Positions 26,093-36,055 are shown, counted from the stretch's first letter. The stretch: 64,000 bases of DNA from an uncultured Lachnospiraceae bacterium (GCA_910586615.1 CAJUJP010000001.1:124001-188000); one strand, 5' to 3'. A program made the numbers and translations. The notes: generated from the letters alone by a model not told the origin.

Positions 26093-26734
26093 TCACCGGA
26101 GTTTTCCGGTTTCCTCAAGCCTCTTTTTCCGGATCTCTGCAAAATTACCTTCCGCCGCGTTGGTGTCTTCCGCCACTTCATCGCTGTGTCCAAGCACCGT
26201 CTGTACCGTCATCCACAGAACCTTCAGATCCATGCCGAAAGAAAGGTTCTCCACATATTCGATATCCTTGTCCAGCCGGCTGTCCCAGTCAATGAAATTC
26301 CGGCCGCTGACCTGCGCCAGACCTGTCAGCCCCGGCCGGACGCTGTGCCGCAGTTTCTCCCGCTCACTATAATACGGAAGATAGGAAACAAGCAGCGGCC
26401 TGGGCCCGATAATGCTCATATCCCCTTTCAGGATATTAAAAAGCTCCGGCAGTTCGTCCAGGCTGGATGCCCGCAAAAATTTCCCGAATTTCGTCAGCCT
26501 GACCGCATCCGGCAGAAGCTTCCCCTGTTCATCCCGCTGATCGGTCATCGTGCGGAATTTACATAGAGTAAAAATCCTTTCATTTTTCCCCGGCCTCTCC
26601 TGCCTGAAAAAGATCGGACTTCCCAGCTTCACCCGCACAAGAACACAGAGCACTGCAAGAACCGGACTGAGCACTATGATCCCGCACAAAGACAGCAGAA
26701 AGTCAAACCAACGCTTGATACAGTTTTTATACAT
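26093..26734 (-). CDS. Initiating monotopic phosphoglycosyl transferase (PglC-like)
   Basis: A 213-residue small polyprenyl-phosphate sugar-1-phosphate transferase. An N-terminal re-entrant helix has the Ser23-Pro24 break. RQERPGKNERIF and CKFRTM follow. SLDELPELFN places the catalytic Asp-Glu pair at 93-94, as in PglC. IIGPRP (109-113) binds the substrate. It starts glycan assembly by moving a phospho-sugar from a UDP-sugar to undecaprenyl phosphate. Flanking PglE/PglF-like genes suggest a UDP-2,4-diamino-2,4,6-trideoxyhexose derivative as substrate. Confidence 0.9.
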   Translation of the reverse strand: MYKNCIKRWFDFLLSLCGIIVLSPVLAVLCVLVRVKLGSPIFFRQERPGKNERIFTLCKFRTMTDQRDEQGKLLPDAVRLTKFGKFLRASSLDELPELFNILKGDMSIIGPRPLLVSYLPYYSEREKLRHSVRPGLTGLAQVSGRNFIDWDSRLDKDIEYVENLSFGMDLKVLWMTVQTVLGHSDEVAEDTNAAEGNFAEIRKKRLEETGKLR

Positions 26735-26812
26735 GCCTCATCCCTCTTCGTTTCTTTGATCCATCCGGTTCTCACCGCACCTTCTGATTTCCCATGTCAG
26801 ACTGCCAAAATA

Positions 26813-27940
26813 TCAGAAGAACCCGCGGACCGTCCGGATGATCAGGTCCATGTCTTCCTGTGTATTCTTAATATCGCTGGGAAGGCACAGCCCTCTCAGA
26901 AAAATATCCTCTCCCACACTGCCGCCGTCCTCATGATGCGGTACAAAATCGCAGTCCGCAAACACCGGCTGCATATGCATGGGCTTCCAGACCGGTCTGG
27001 ACTCTATATTTTCCGCATCCAGCGCGTCCATGATCATATCGGGTGTTATTTTACATCCTTCCGCAATCAGCATCCCGGACAGCCAGCAGTTGGCGTCCCC
27101 GTCAGGATTCAGCGGATTCATACTGATCTGCGGTATGTCTGCAAAAGCCTCTTTATATTGTCTGTAGATTTCTTTCTTCTTAGTCTTATGTTCCTCCAAA
27201 TGCAGCAATTGTCCTCTGCCGATGCCCGCAGTCACATTGCTCATGCGATAATTATAGCCGATCTGCGAGTGTTGATAATGTCTGGCAGGATCTCTCGCCT
27301 GCGTAGCCAGAAAAGTAGCTCTCCGGGTTGCTTCTTCATCGGCAGACACCAGCATTCCGCCGCCGGAAGTGGTGATAATCTTATTGCCGTTAAAAGAGTA
27401 AATGCCGTATTTACCGAAAGTTCCCGTATGCCGCCCTTTATAAGTACTGCCCAGGGACTCCGCCGCATCTTCGATCATGGGAACCTGATGCTCTTCACAG
27501 ATGGCCATGATCTCATCCAGTCTGGCCGGTGTTCCGTAAAGGTGCACGCAGATCACTGCCTTGGGCTTCGGATATTTTTCAAAAGCCCGTTTCAACGCCT
27601 CCGGAGACATATTCCAGGTATCCGGCTCTGCATCGATAAACACCGGCGTTGCATTCTCATATACAATGGGATTACAGGTTGCCGAAAAGGTCAGATCCGA
27701 AACAAACACCACGTCGCCTGCCCCTGCCCCGATCAGTTTTAGCGCCAGATGAATGGCCGCCGTGCCTGCACTGAGCGCCGCCGCGTGGCCGCAGCCCGTA
27801 TATGCCGCTATCTCCTTTTCAAAGGCATTCACATTGGGCCCCAGAGGAGCCACCCAGTTCGTGTCAAATGCCTCCTGTACATACTTCTGCTCCTCGCCGT
27901 GCATGGTCGGGGAAGACAGATAAATCCTTTTCTTATCCAT
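26813..27940 (-). CDS. PLP sugar aminotransferase (PglE-like, DegT/DnrJ/EryC1 family)
   Basis: A 375-residue family member. The N-terminus (YLSSPTMHGEEQKYVQEAF) and NTNWVAPLGPN-like segment match PglE/LegC-type enzymes. EDAAESLGS binds the cofactor. SFNGNKIITTSGGG contains the Schiff-base lysine. It should transfer an amino group from glutamate to C4 of the 4-keto sugar made by the PglF-like dehydratase encoded just upstream. The ATG at 27940 is preceded by GAAAGGAG. The gene order dehydratase, aminotransferase, (ATP-grasp), PGT is that of a bacillosamine-type pathway. Confidence 0.85.
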   Translation of the reverse strand: MDKKRIYLSSPTMHGEEQKYVQEAFDTNWVAPLGPNVNAFEKEIAAYTGCGHAAALSAGTAAIHLALKLIGAGAGDVVFVSDLTFSATCNPIVYENATPVFIDAEPDTWNMSPEALKRAFEKYPKPKAVICVHLYGTPARLDEIMAICEEHQVPMIEDAAESLGSTYKGRHTGTFGKYGIYSFNGNKIITTSGGGMLVSADEEATRRATFLATQARDPARHYQHSQIGYNYRMSNVTAGIGRGQLLHLEEHKTKKKEIYRQYKEAFADIPQISMNPLNPDGDANCWLSGMLIAEGCKITPDMIMDALDAENIESRPVWKPMHMQPVFADCDFVPHHEDGGSVGEDIFLRGLCLPSDIKNTQEDMDLIIRTVRGFF

Positions 27941-28013
27941 GATAAACCCACTCCTTTCAGCCTGCTGTTATTTCCCGGGTATGACCATTTTGTATACCAT
28001 TTTGCCGAATATT

Positions 28014-29891
28014 TTATGCTTCTTCATCCTGGCTGTGATAGGTCGGGACAATCCTCTTGATCAGCGGCCGGATATCCGAGCTCTCAATCTGACACTCATC
28101 CTTCAGTTCCTTTAACTGGACAAAAAACTCATGTTCATTCAGTTCTATCGGCCGTCCGATATGAATCATCCTGTTGGCCGTATTTTTCATGCCTTCCTCA
28201 TCCATCAGAAGCTCTTCATACAGCTTCTCACCCGGCCTGAGTCCGGTAAATTCAATCTTGATGTCTTCCCCCACACGATAGCCCGACAGCTTGATCAGAT
28301 TCTCTGCCAGATCCAGTATCTTCACCGGTTCTCCCATATCAAGCACGAAAATTTCGCCGCCCTTCGCGTAAGCCCCGGCCTGCAGTACAAGAGACACGGC
28401 CTCGGGAATGGTCATAAAATAACGGATGATATCCGGATGAGTCACCGTCACCGGTCCGCCCGCCGCGATCTGTTTCCTGAACAGCGGGATCACGCTGCCG
28501 TTGCTGCCAAGCACATTGCCGAAACGCACCGCAACAAATTCCGTCTCATAGTGCTTGTCAAAGGTCTGGATAATCATTTCACAGATCCGCTTGCTGGCTC
28601 CCATGATGTTGGTGGGATTCACAGCCTTGTCCGTGGATATCATGACAAAACGCTGCACGCCGCTCATGGCTGCCGCCTGGGCAGTCTTAAAAGTTCCGAA
28701 CACATTATTTTTGACAGCCTCGGTGGGGCTGTCCTCCATCAGCGGCACATGCTTATGAGCTGCCGCATGGTATACGATATGAGGCTTATAGGCAGAAAAA
28801 ATATAGTTCATGCGGTTGGTATTGCGCACCGAAGCGATCAGTACCACCAGATTCAGTTCCGGGAATTTTGCCTTTAACTCCTGCTGGATATCATAAACCG
28901 AATTCTCATAGATATCCACGATCACAAGCTGCTTCGGCCGATGGGATGCGATCTGCCTGCACAATTCACTGCCGATGGAACCGCCGCCGCCTGTGACAAG
29001 CACCACCTTGCCCTGTACATAGCCAAGGATCGAATCCAGATCAACGCTGATGGGATCTCTTCCAAGCAGATCCTCCACCTCCACGTCACGCAGCTTGCTT
29101 ACATTGACCTCGCCGTTCACAAGCTGGTACATGCCCGGCAGGGAACGGAGCTTGCAGTTCGCCTCTTTGGAGATCTCCAGAATCTGCTTGAGTTCCGTCC
29201 TGCTGGCTGACGGCATGGCCACAATGATTTCATCCACATCATAGATATCCGCACACTCCACGATCTTGTCCCGGCCGCCCACAACCTTGATGCCCTGAAT
29301 ATATCTTCCCCACTTTCCCTTGTCATCATCAATGATACACTTAATGACCATGGTGGAAAAATTGCTGTTCACAATCTCCTTAATGATCATGTTTGCGGCC
29401 TCTCCCGCGCCGATCACCATGACCGAAATCCTGTTTTTCTTATTCTGCTGCTTATGTTTCAGGCTTCTGAAAAACCTGTACGAGAAACGGCTGCTGAAAA
29501 TGCATGTGATCAGCAGGAACAGATAGAAAAAGTAATAACTTTTCGGCACAGCCTGGGACGTGGTCTTAAAAAACTGCAGACATATACTGTTCACGACCGT
29601 GGACAGAACGCAGGACACTACGATATTCTGCAGTTCCGTCTCCCCGGCAAAGGCCCACAGACTACTGTACAGCCGAAACAGATAAAAAATTCCGAGAGTC
29701 ACCACAATGTTCAGCGGCACCACGTGGTCTATGGGACTCATAAAATGCTCCGGAATCTCGCCCACATGGAATTCATACCGCATCACGATAGCCAGATAAC
29801 TTGCCAGAATCACGCTGATAATATCATAGATGATCAGGCATGTCCTTCTATAAAACAACTTTACATTAAAAGGTTTTCTCTCTTTTTTCAT
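28014..29891 (-). CDS. Membrane-bound UDP-GlcNAc 4,6-dehydratase (PglF/CapD-like)
   Basis: A 625-residue protein from ATG 29891 (GAGGAG upstream). There are four N-terminal transmembrane segments, then a CoA-binding-like domain (VIGAGEAANMI). The catalytic SDR domain has VTGGGGSIGSELCRQ for NAD(P). ISTDKAVNPTNIMGASKR is the active site, with Met in place of the usual Tyr, a known feature of large PglF/WbpM dehydratases. It converts UDP-GlcNAc to the 4-keto-6-deoxy sugar without C5 inversion. It differs from the soluble inverting PseB at 61016-62011, so the two define separate pathways. Confidence 0.9.
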   Translation of the reverse strand: MKKERKPFNVKLFYRRTCLIIYDIISVILASYLAIVMRYEFHVGEIPEHFMSPIDHVVPLNIVVTLGIFYLFRLYSSLWAFAGETELQNIVVSCVLSTVVNSICLQFFKTTSQAVPKSYYFFYLFLLITCIFSSRFSYRFFRSLKHKQQNKKNRISVMVIGAGEAANMIIKEIVNSNFSTMVIKCIIDDDKGKWGRYIQGIKVVGGRDKIVECADIYDVDEIIVAMPSASRTELKQILEISKEANCKLRSLPGMYQLVNGEVNVSKLRDVEVEDLLGRDPISVDLDSILGYVQGKVVLVTGGGGSIGSELCRQIASHRPKQLVIVDIYENSVYDIQQELKAKFPELNLVVLIASVRNTNRMNYIFSAYKPHIVYHAAAHKHVPLMEDSPTEAVKNNVFGTFKTAQAAAMSGVQRFVMISTDKAVNPTNIMGASKRICEMIIQTFDKHYETEFVAVRFGNVLGSNGSVIPLFRKQIAAGGPVTVTHPDIIRYFMTIPEAVSLVLQAGAYAKGGEIFVLDMGEPVKILDLAENLIKLSGYRVGEDIKIEFTGLRPGEKLYEELLMDEEGMKNTANRMIHIGRPIELNEHEFFVQLKELKDECQIESSDIRPLIKRIVPTYHSQDEEA

Positions 29892-29939
29892 ATTCTCCTC
29901 GCACAAACAAAGCATGGAAGAACTCATGCTCTTTGCATT

Positions 29940-32615
29940 CTAAACCGCTCTCTTTTTGTCAACAAGAAGCGGAGCAAGTGTCAGCAGCAGACAGCAGGCA
30001 ATGGGACTGCACGGATGAAAAATCCACTCCGTCAGCCCGGCAACTGCAAACAGGATCAGAAGAGCCAGCGGCAATGCCGCACATACTCTGTCTCCCTTGC
30101 GTTTATGGTAATAGACTGCGGCCTGCACCAGTGTACCCGCACCAAGCAGGATAAACGCGAGCCCTACATAGATCCCGTGATCATAAGCTGTCTGCAGATA
30201 AATATTGTGGGCATGAACCACATAATTGCCGTCCGGCTCCATGATACCCATATCCTCATGCCCCACTTTATTTAAATTTCTGTAATACAGACTGAATATT
30301 TCCATCCTGCCGTTTGTGTAGGAATATTCCTCCTCATCCTCCGGCATCTGCTCCGGGGTGCTGTCCGCACTCCCGGACTCCACATCAGAAACTGTCTGAG
30401 CGGTCCCGCTGTCCTGCTCTGCCGCAAAAAGCATATCCCCTTCTTTTGCAGCTACAGAAATGTCCCGGACAGACGCCAGCAGAATCTCATCTTCCAGCCG
30501 GACCAGGTCATTCCTGAAATGTCCCCTTCCGGCACTGCCTGCCATGTCAGTTCCCTGTGAATCCACATCTCCACCGTTTATCACATCAGTCACCTGCAAA
30601 TTCGCGTCCCCGGCATCACTCACCATATAAATCGCCCGCAGGCTCTTCTCCTCAGGAATCCCCAGTATTTTCATCTGGAATACCTGAATAAACCGCTGAA
30701 TCGTCATATAATACCGGGAATCCGTATATCTTCCGTGAGCGATCTCCACGGGCAGTTCCTCGATCTCATGCATCAGGGGTCTTGCCACAACGGCAGGCAC
30801 CGCTCTCTGTGCGGTGAACGTCACCGGAAAGCAGAGCACCACCGCCAGAAACATCATGCCGATGCTCCGCCCCATGCTGCGCCATCTTTTTTTCATGGAA
30901 AAACACATAACGGGAATCATTACCGCCGCCATGACCATAATCGCAAGATATCCTGTCCTGGATAAAGTCAGCAGCAGATATACTGCCGAAACGCCAAACA
31001 GGATAAGTTCCTTATAGACCACCGCCAGCTTCTGTTCCCTTCTGTACACGTCCAGAAACTTTACCAGCGCGGCGCACACCACAAGCGCCAGGTACACTGC
31101 CGACATGGTAACCGTATGGAAGATGAACGGATATCTGTAATACTGGAAAAACATATACGGCCTGTGCAGCAGACAATAGATCACCATTGCCCCGAAATGA
31201 AGAAGAATGCCGTTACAGATATTGCGCAGCAGCGCCTCTTTTTTGTCCCACGCCGCCATGTTCAGATAAAACAGTGAAAAGGCGCACACCAGATAAACAG
31301 GCCATCCTCTCGTATTGCGGTACAGAATGATCAGTGCAAAAAACGCCGTCACAAGAAGCACATACGGAACCGACAGGTCCCTGACCTGCCTTCTGATGAG
31401 AAACCGGATCGTACCTATGATCACCAGACCTGCCAGAATTCCCGCCCATACCGTCAGCCTGATCACCGGAATATCCAGTTCCTCAGGATTCTCCAAAGCC
31501 GCCACTGCAGCCCCGTAATAGCGGTAACCTGCCACCACCGCAGCAATGATATAAATGAAATTCACTACATTAAAAAGATCCTTCCACCGGTAGGTCACAA
31601 GTACCGCCAGCGCAAAGAAGATCAGCATCTGCCTGTATGCCACACTGTGATGGATCTCATACAGACCGTTCATATAATTACAACATGCCCAGATCATGCC
31701 TGCAAAAAGCGCCGCCTGCAGCAAATTGCGCAGATTATTCCGCACCACGTCAAACAACGTTCTGTCCGTGGCACAGCCTGTCCTGTCATGATTGACCGCA
31801 TAAAGCAAAAGCGCCGCCAGCACCAGAACACTTCCCTCGTAAAAAAGAATGCAGACAGCATTTCCCGAAAACATCCTGCCCGGCCATATAGCAAAACATG
31901 CCGCGGCACAAGCAGCGATAATAAGCGGATTGCACACCGCCTTCACTGTCTGTCCCACCGTAAGAAGCGTATTCCGCTCCGGTTTCTTCTTATAATATTT
32001 GTCTGTTAGGAAAGTGATCAGAACGCCAAACAGCACAAGAAAGGCATCACATACCAGTGTCCTGCCCTTGCGAAGAGGCACCTCATAATCGTAGGCTGCG
32101 ATCATACAGCGCTCTGTGTCCTCCACATTGCCGTAATAGAGCGTGCCGTTATAGATGCTGCCCGAATCCTCCGTGTTGATATAAGCCACCCGGAAAGGTG
32201 CATCGATTCCCTGCAGCAGATAATAGTATTCCCTTCCCACCTGTGTGTCAATGTTGACCTGTACCGTACAATAGCCCGGTATCTGCTTCATGTCTCCGGT
32301 CTCTATGACCTGCTGCATGATCACCTGCATGGAAGCATCATACAGCACAAAGTTGAAGGCTTCTCCCACAGTGCCTTCGTGCAGATAAATATCAATATTC
32401 TTTAATCTGTCATACTGGGCGATAAACATCTGCTGTACCACATAGCCGGATGTAATCTCCTCGGACTGCATGACCGTCTTGTGAAACGTCCGGCTTCCGT
32501 CTGAAGATATGGTCTCCTTGACCAGACGCAGCGGCCACAATGCAATTACCACACACAGTATGATGATCCAGGCCGTTCCACAGATGGCCTGTCTTCTATT
32601 AATTACCCTGTTCAT
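29940..32615 (-). CDS. O-antigen ligase/polymerase-like membrane protein with extra N-terminal domain
   Basis: An 891-residue protein, long for the family. One N-terminal helix is followed by about 150 extracytoplasmic residues (sandwich-like, many short strands), then about a dozen helices. LTLSRTGYLAI and VHAHNIYLQTAYDHGIYVGL are the Wzy/WaaL core motifs with the external His. A long external loop near residues 640-790, rich in Asp/Ser/Gly, separates them. It likely polymerises the repeat unit or ligates it to the final acceptor. It opens the operon that continues into the PglF-like gene, behind a good promoter at 32700-32728. Confidence 0.75.
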   Translation of the reverse strand: MNRVINRRQAICGTAWIIILCVVIALWPLRLVKETISSDGSRTFHKTVMQSEEITSGYVVQQMFIAQYDRLKNIDIYLHEGTVGEAFNFVLYDASMQVIMQQVIETGDMKQIPGYCTVQVNIDTQVGREYYYLLQGIDAPFRVAYINTEDSGSIYNGTLYYGNVEDTERCMIAAYDYEVPLRKGRTLVCDAFLVLFGVLITFLTDKYYKKKPERNTLLTVGQTVKAVCNPLIIAACAAACFAIWPGRMFSGNAVCILFYEGSVLVLAALLLYAVNHDRTGCATDRTLFDVVRNNLRNLLQAALFAGMIWACCNYMNGLYEIHHSVAYRQMLIFFALAVLVTYRWKDLFNVVNFIYIIAAVVAGYRYYGAAVAALENPEELDIPVIRLTVWAGILAGLVIIGTIRFLIRRQVRDLSVPYVLLVTAFFALIILYRNTRGWPVYLVCAFSLFYLNMAAWDKKEALLRNICNGILLHFGAMVIYCLLHRPYMFFQYYRYPFIFHTVTMSAVYLALVVCAALVKFLDVYRREQKLAVVYKELILFGVSAVYLLLTLSRTGYLAIMVMAAVMIPVMCFSMKKRWRSMGRSIGMMFLAVVLCFPVTFTAQRAVPAVVARPLMHEIEELPVEIAHGRYTDSRYYMTIQRFIQVFQMKILGIPEEKSLRAIYMVSDAGDANLQVTDVINGGDVDSQGTDMAGSAGRGHFRNDLVRLEDEILLASVRDISVAAKEGDMLFAAEQDSGTAQTVSDVESGSADSTPEQMPEDEEEYSYTNGRMEIFSLYYRNLNKVGHEDMGIMEPDGNYVVHAHNIYLQTAYDHGIYVGLAFILLGAGTLVQAAVYYHKRKGDRVCAALPLALLILFAVAGLTEWIFHPCSPIACCLLLTLAPLLVDKKRAV

Positions 32616-32699
32616 AATCTATACCTGATCTTCTGTAACAGTTCGGCTTTCGGCCTCACCGTAACGCTCTTCTTCTCTTCCCGAAAAATATCATTGCTT

Positions 32700-32728
32700 A
32701 GTATATCACGATTGTATATTTTTTACAA
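32700..32728 (-). promoter_or_regulatory. Promoter of the ligase-PglF-PglE-PglC operon
   Basis: On the minus strand TTGTAA (32723-32728), a 17-base spacer and TATACT (32700-32705). The predicted leader is about 80 nt before the ATG at 32615. Confidence 0.75.
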
Positions 32729-32732
32729 CTGA

Positions 32733-32768
32733 CCCCATGCATCTCACAAGCCTGCTGCAATACCGCCT
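32733..32768 (-). repeat. Degenerate copy of a short palindromic leader element
   Basis: This stretch follows the DUF6020 stop. It aligns with the elements at 47600-47636 and 63871-63907: shared plus-strand core ccccatgcat-tc-caagcc, then a partner arm ending near gc-ata-c-gc. The palindrome is decayed here. Confidence 0.4.
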
Positions 32769-32779
32769 GGGCAAAAAAC

Positions 32780-34591
32780 CTAAACCTCTTCCAGCAGCAT
32801 TGCCGTAAACAACGGCAGGCCGAACCAGAAGATAAGCACATACCGGGGCAGATAGGTAGGTCCGAGAATCACCGTCATCCAGACTAACAACACCATCATA
32901 TACGGAACCACCATATGATATTTTCTCCGGTACAACACATAGGAGAAGACAAAGGCAATGCACCAGAAAATTCCGCCCGGCGAATACAACATGGAAAAAA
33001 TCGGGATCTTCTCCTGGGAAATTTCCAGCGACAAAGTTCTGTAAGCCTCGTCCAGCCAGGGAATCTTACTGTCCCGAAATCCCGGCTCTTCCACCTCATA
33101 TCCGAAATAGGAACTGTCACCGTAAGTAAAAGTAAACACCGTATTGCCCGAATAGACATCAATGATCGTATCAGGATACCAGAAGCCGTAGGAATTTACC
33201 AGCCACGCATTGATATAGGACAACGGCTTTTTCAGCCCTATGCGCAGCCAAAGCATGGCATATCTGGACTTGTCCGCCGCATACACCTCGTTCCGGAAAC
33301 GGCATTTTACCGGGTCAGAAAGCTTGGGATTATATAAGACCAGCGCCTCCTCAGGAAGAACCTCGTGAAGTATGGCAATATCCTCCGGCTCAAACGCCTC
33401 CCTGCTGAATTTATAAGTTCTGGCCAGCTGCTGGATCGGAACCGTGAGAATTTCCTGGTTCTCCTCATTTTTTGCATGAAAAACCGCAGTCAGCGTAAAG
33501 CTCACCAGAAAATAAGACGCAAAAGCCGCCGCCAGAAGCAAGACGGTCTTTTTCATATATTTCTTATGACAGAACAAAAGAATGGGAATCATCGCCGCAA
33601 AAGCATAGACGCCGTTCTTTCGAAAAAGCATCATCGCCAGGGCGCTCAGAACAAAAAAGCTCATTTTGTATTTCGAGGCGAAAAAATCATCCTCACCGCT
33701 GCCCATTTCCAGCAGTGCCAATAACAGCAGAAGCAGCGCCACCGTAAATATTGTGTCTTTGGCAGAGCAAAGCGTAAACATGACAATCACCGGAAAGAAC
33801 GCAAAGTACAGGAGAGAAATGATCCTCACCGCCCGGGATACTTTCCGTCTGCGCATGAAAGACAGCAGATAGGTGAATCCCCCCGCCACGATCATCATCT
33901 GCACTACCATATAACATGCAATGCCCAGATTGTATGAATCCGTAACCTTGTGGACCGCACAGACAATACCTCCCAGCATCAGCACATGCACCAGCGGATG
34001 ATGGGTATTGAAATTTCTGGATGCCACCTGCAGCCATTCATCCTGGGCATCATAGACAAAAAACCCCGGATAGACGGCCAGTAACACGGGAAGCCAGCAT
34101 ACAAGAAGGAAACAAAAAGTCAGAATATTGACATATCTGGCTGCTTTCTCCGGTGCACCGGGAAGACGGATATGCTTTGCCAGCCCTTCCTTGCGCGCCT
34201 GCATACCGGCAAGAAAATTCCAGAATTTGCGTACCAGAATAGCAAAAAGGCAGGTCAGCACCGGCAGAGAGACCCACAGCCGCCAGTCCTTGAAATTCAC
34301 ATTGCCTTCCGCCTCCAGACGAACGCCGAAAAGCATTGCCGTAGTAAACCCGAAGGAAAGCACACCGGCGATCAGCCAGCCCCTCCGGTCTCTCAAGTCA
34401 ATCGTATGCAGCGACCAGTTCACGGCATACAGAGAAAGTACCCACACAAACACAGAAAAAATGCTGTTGGTAAAAGCAAGGGTATTCCCTTTCAGATTTA
34501 AAACCTGAGGAAAGCAAAGTGTTCCCGTCGTGGCAATCAGAAAGGCAATACTGTTCAGTTTTAATTTGATTTTAAATTCATTTTCATTCAT
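32780..34591 (-). CDS. DUF6020 polytopic membrane protein, second copy
   Basis: A 603-residue paralogue of the protein at 13986-15764 with about twelve helices. The first large loop has FFVYDAQDEWLQVA then THHPLVHVLMLGG, matching the DUF6020 pattern. LCSAKDTIFTVALL corresponds to the CMGKDEFFTAVLL stretch of the other copy. A long external C-terminal loop contains the YGDSSYFGY region. The gene overlaps the preceding GtrB-like gene by 8 bases, so the two are translationally coupled. This is the best sequence-based link between a polyprenyl-phosphate-sugar synthase and a GT-C enzyme in the window. Confidence 0.72.
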   Translation of the reverse strand: MNENEFKIKLKLNSIAFLIATTGTLCFPQVLNLKGNTLAFTNSIFSVFVWVLSLYAVNWSLHTIDLRDRRGWLIAGVLSFGFTTAMLFGVRLEAEGNVNFKDWRLWVSLPVLTCLFAILVRKFWNFLAGMQARKEGLAKHIRLPGAPEKAARYVNILTFCFLLVCWLPVLLAVYPGFFVYDAQDEWLQVASRNFNTHHPLVHVLMLGGIVCAVHKVTDSYNLGIACYMVVQMMIVAGGFTYLLSFMRRRKVSRAVRIISLLYFAFFPVIVMFTLCSAKDTIFTVALLLLLLALLEMGSGEDDFFASKYKMSFFVLSALAMMLFRKNGVYAFAAMIPILLFCHKKYMKKTVLLLAAAFASYFLVSFTLTAVFHAKNEENQEILTVPIQQLARTYKFSREAFEPEDIAILHEVLPEEALVLYNPKLSDPVKCRFRNEVYAADKSRYAMLWLRIGLKKPLSYINAWLVNSYGFWYPDTIIDVYSGNTVFTFTYGDSSYFGYEVEEPGFRDSKIPWLDEAYRTLSLEISQEKIPIFSMLYSPGGIFWCIAFVFSYVLYRRKYHMVVPYMMVLLVWMTVILGPTYLPRYVLIFWFGLPLFTAMLLEEV

Positions 34592-35534
34592 CTTTTTTGT
34601 CCCGTTCCGCGTTCACACATTCTCTGATCACATACTGAGGCGAATTATTGAGCGAAATGTAGATTCTTCCGATATATTCACCGATCAGTCCGAGCATCAG
34701 CATGATCATGCCGCCCAGAATAACAACCGCCGCCATCAAGGCACTGAAACCGACAGGCACAGCCGGGTTGACAAATTTCTTGATCACCGTGTAGATTCCA
34801 TAAAGAAATCCCGCACATGCAGTGAAACAGCCTGCCGCCGTAGCGATCCTGAGCGGTTTTACACTGAAAGCGGTAAAGCCGTTAAACCAGAGCCCAAACA
34901 GCTTACCAATGGTGTAACCAGACGTTCCTTCTTCCCTCTCCCTGTGATTCACTTCCACATTCACGATATTCTTCGTGGTACGCAGAACAAGCCCGATCAC
35001 ATAAGGATAAGGATTCTGATAGCGCAGCATCTCTTCCACCACGAACCTTCCGGCCGCAAAATAACTGGAAAGATACAGTCCCTTCGGTTTTCGCAGCATG
35101 ACCCGCGTCATCAGTTCATTGATCCGGCTGCCAAAGTTGCGGAAACCGGAATGCTGTTTACGGGCATAGCTGGCATAAACCACATCATAGCCCTCTTCTA
35201 TCTTCCCAAGCAGCTTGTCCACCTCATCGGCGGGCGTCTGTCCGTCGTCATCCAGACAGACCACGATCTCCCCGCGGGTATGTGCAAATCCCGCCATCAA
35301 GGCCGCGTGCTGCCCGAAATTTCTGGCCAGATTAACGCCGCATATGTCCGGCCGCTCTGCGCAAAGCCTGCGAATCACTTCGAACGTATCGTCCGGTGAA
35401 CAGTCATTGACCAATATGATCTCATGATCGTATGCGGACAGCTTTGCCATCGCCCCGTCTATCTCTTCCACCACCTTGCCCACAGTCTTCGCCGACCGGT
35501 AACAAGGTATCACAAAACTCACCAGTTTACTCAT
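34584..35534 (-). CDS. Polyprenyl-phosphate glycosyltransferase, GT2 (GtrB/ArnC-like)
   Basis: A 316-residue protein. The N-terminal GT-A domain has SFVIPCYRSAKTV, VNDCSPDDT and CLDDDGQ (the DxD-like site). ARNFGQHAALMAGF is the GtrB/DPM-type landmark. Two C-terminal transmembrane helices end in IGEYIGRIY. The family makes undecaprenyl-phosphate-hexose (or L-Ara4N, GlcNAc) on the cytosolic side, which GT-C enzymes then use outside. It overlaps the GNAT gene by 4 bases (ATGA) and the DUF6020 gene by 8 bases. GGAGGAAAC precedes the ATG. Confidence 0.88.
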   Translation of the reverse strand: MSKLVSFVIPCYRSAKTVGKVVEEIDGAMAKLSAYDHEIILVNDCSPDDTFEVIRRLCAERPDICGVNLARNFGQHAALMAGFAHTRGEIVVCLDDDGQTPADEVDKLLGKIEEGYDVVYASYARKQHSGFRNFGSRINELMTRVMLRKPKGLYLSSYFAAGRFVVEEMLRYQNPYPYVIGLVLRTTKNIVNVEVNHREREEGTSGYTIGKLFGLWFNGFTAFSVKPLRIATAAGCFTACAGFLYGIYTVIKKFVNPAVPVGFSALMAAVVILGGMIMLMLGLIGEYIGRIYISLNNSPQYVIRECVNAERDKKDE

Positions 35535-36055
35535 GTTTCCTCCATATGTTCAAACCGTTCCCGGCTTATTTCCATGAACAAGACCTGCCGCTCACCTTGC
35601 TGCGTCATCACCGTCTCCTTACGGTCCGTCATGCAAAAACCTGCACGTTCATAACTCTTTCCGGCTCCCGCATTGTCCGCCAGATACCGCAGAAAAATCC
35701 TGTCCAGTCCCAGCCTGTGAAACCCGTAGGAAAGCGCCGCTTTCGCCGCCGCAGTACCGTACCCGCAGCCGAGAGCATCCTTTTCACCGATAAAAATACC
35801 GTACTCTGCAGTCCCGGCTTCCCGGTCGATATCCCGGAAATACACGCTGCCGATCTCCCGGCCATCGGAAAGGCAGATGATAAACTGCACCACATACCCG
35901 GTCTCCACATTGTCCCGAATCCAGGCCAGATGTCCTTCCCGTGTAAAAAGTTCCTGATATATGAAATTTTTCCGTACAAAGTCCTGATTGCGCCACGTCA
36001 CGATCCGGTCTGTATCTTCCAGTGTCATCAGGCGAAGATGAATATCATTCCCCAT
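35531..36055 (-). CDS. GNAT N-acetyltransferase (PseH/RimJ-like)
   Basis: A 174-residue GNAT protein. LRLMTLEDTDRIVTWRN is the typical N-terminal strand. GCGYGTAAAKAALSYGF is the acetyl-CoA pyrophosphate loop. NAGAGKSYERAGF closes the domain. Size and sequence style fit PseH, which acetylates the 4-amino group in pseudaminic acid synthesis. That is the only pse step not otherwise found here. WecD/RffC-type acetylation of the product of the WecE-like enzyme at 38182-39318, or the PglD step, are equally possible. It is coupled to the GtrB-like gene by ATGA overlap. Confidence 0.75.
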   Translation of the reverse strand: MGNDIHLRLMTLEDTDRIVTWRNQDFVRKNFIYQELFTREGHLAWIRDNVETGYVVQFIICLSDGREIGSVYFRDIDREAGTAEYGIFIGEKDALGCGYGTAAAKAALSYGFHRLGLDRIFLRYLADNAGAGKSYERAGFCMTDRKETVMTQQGERQVLFMEISRERFEHMEET

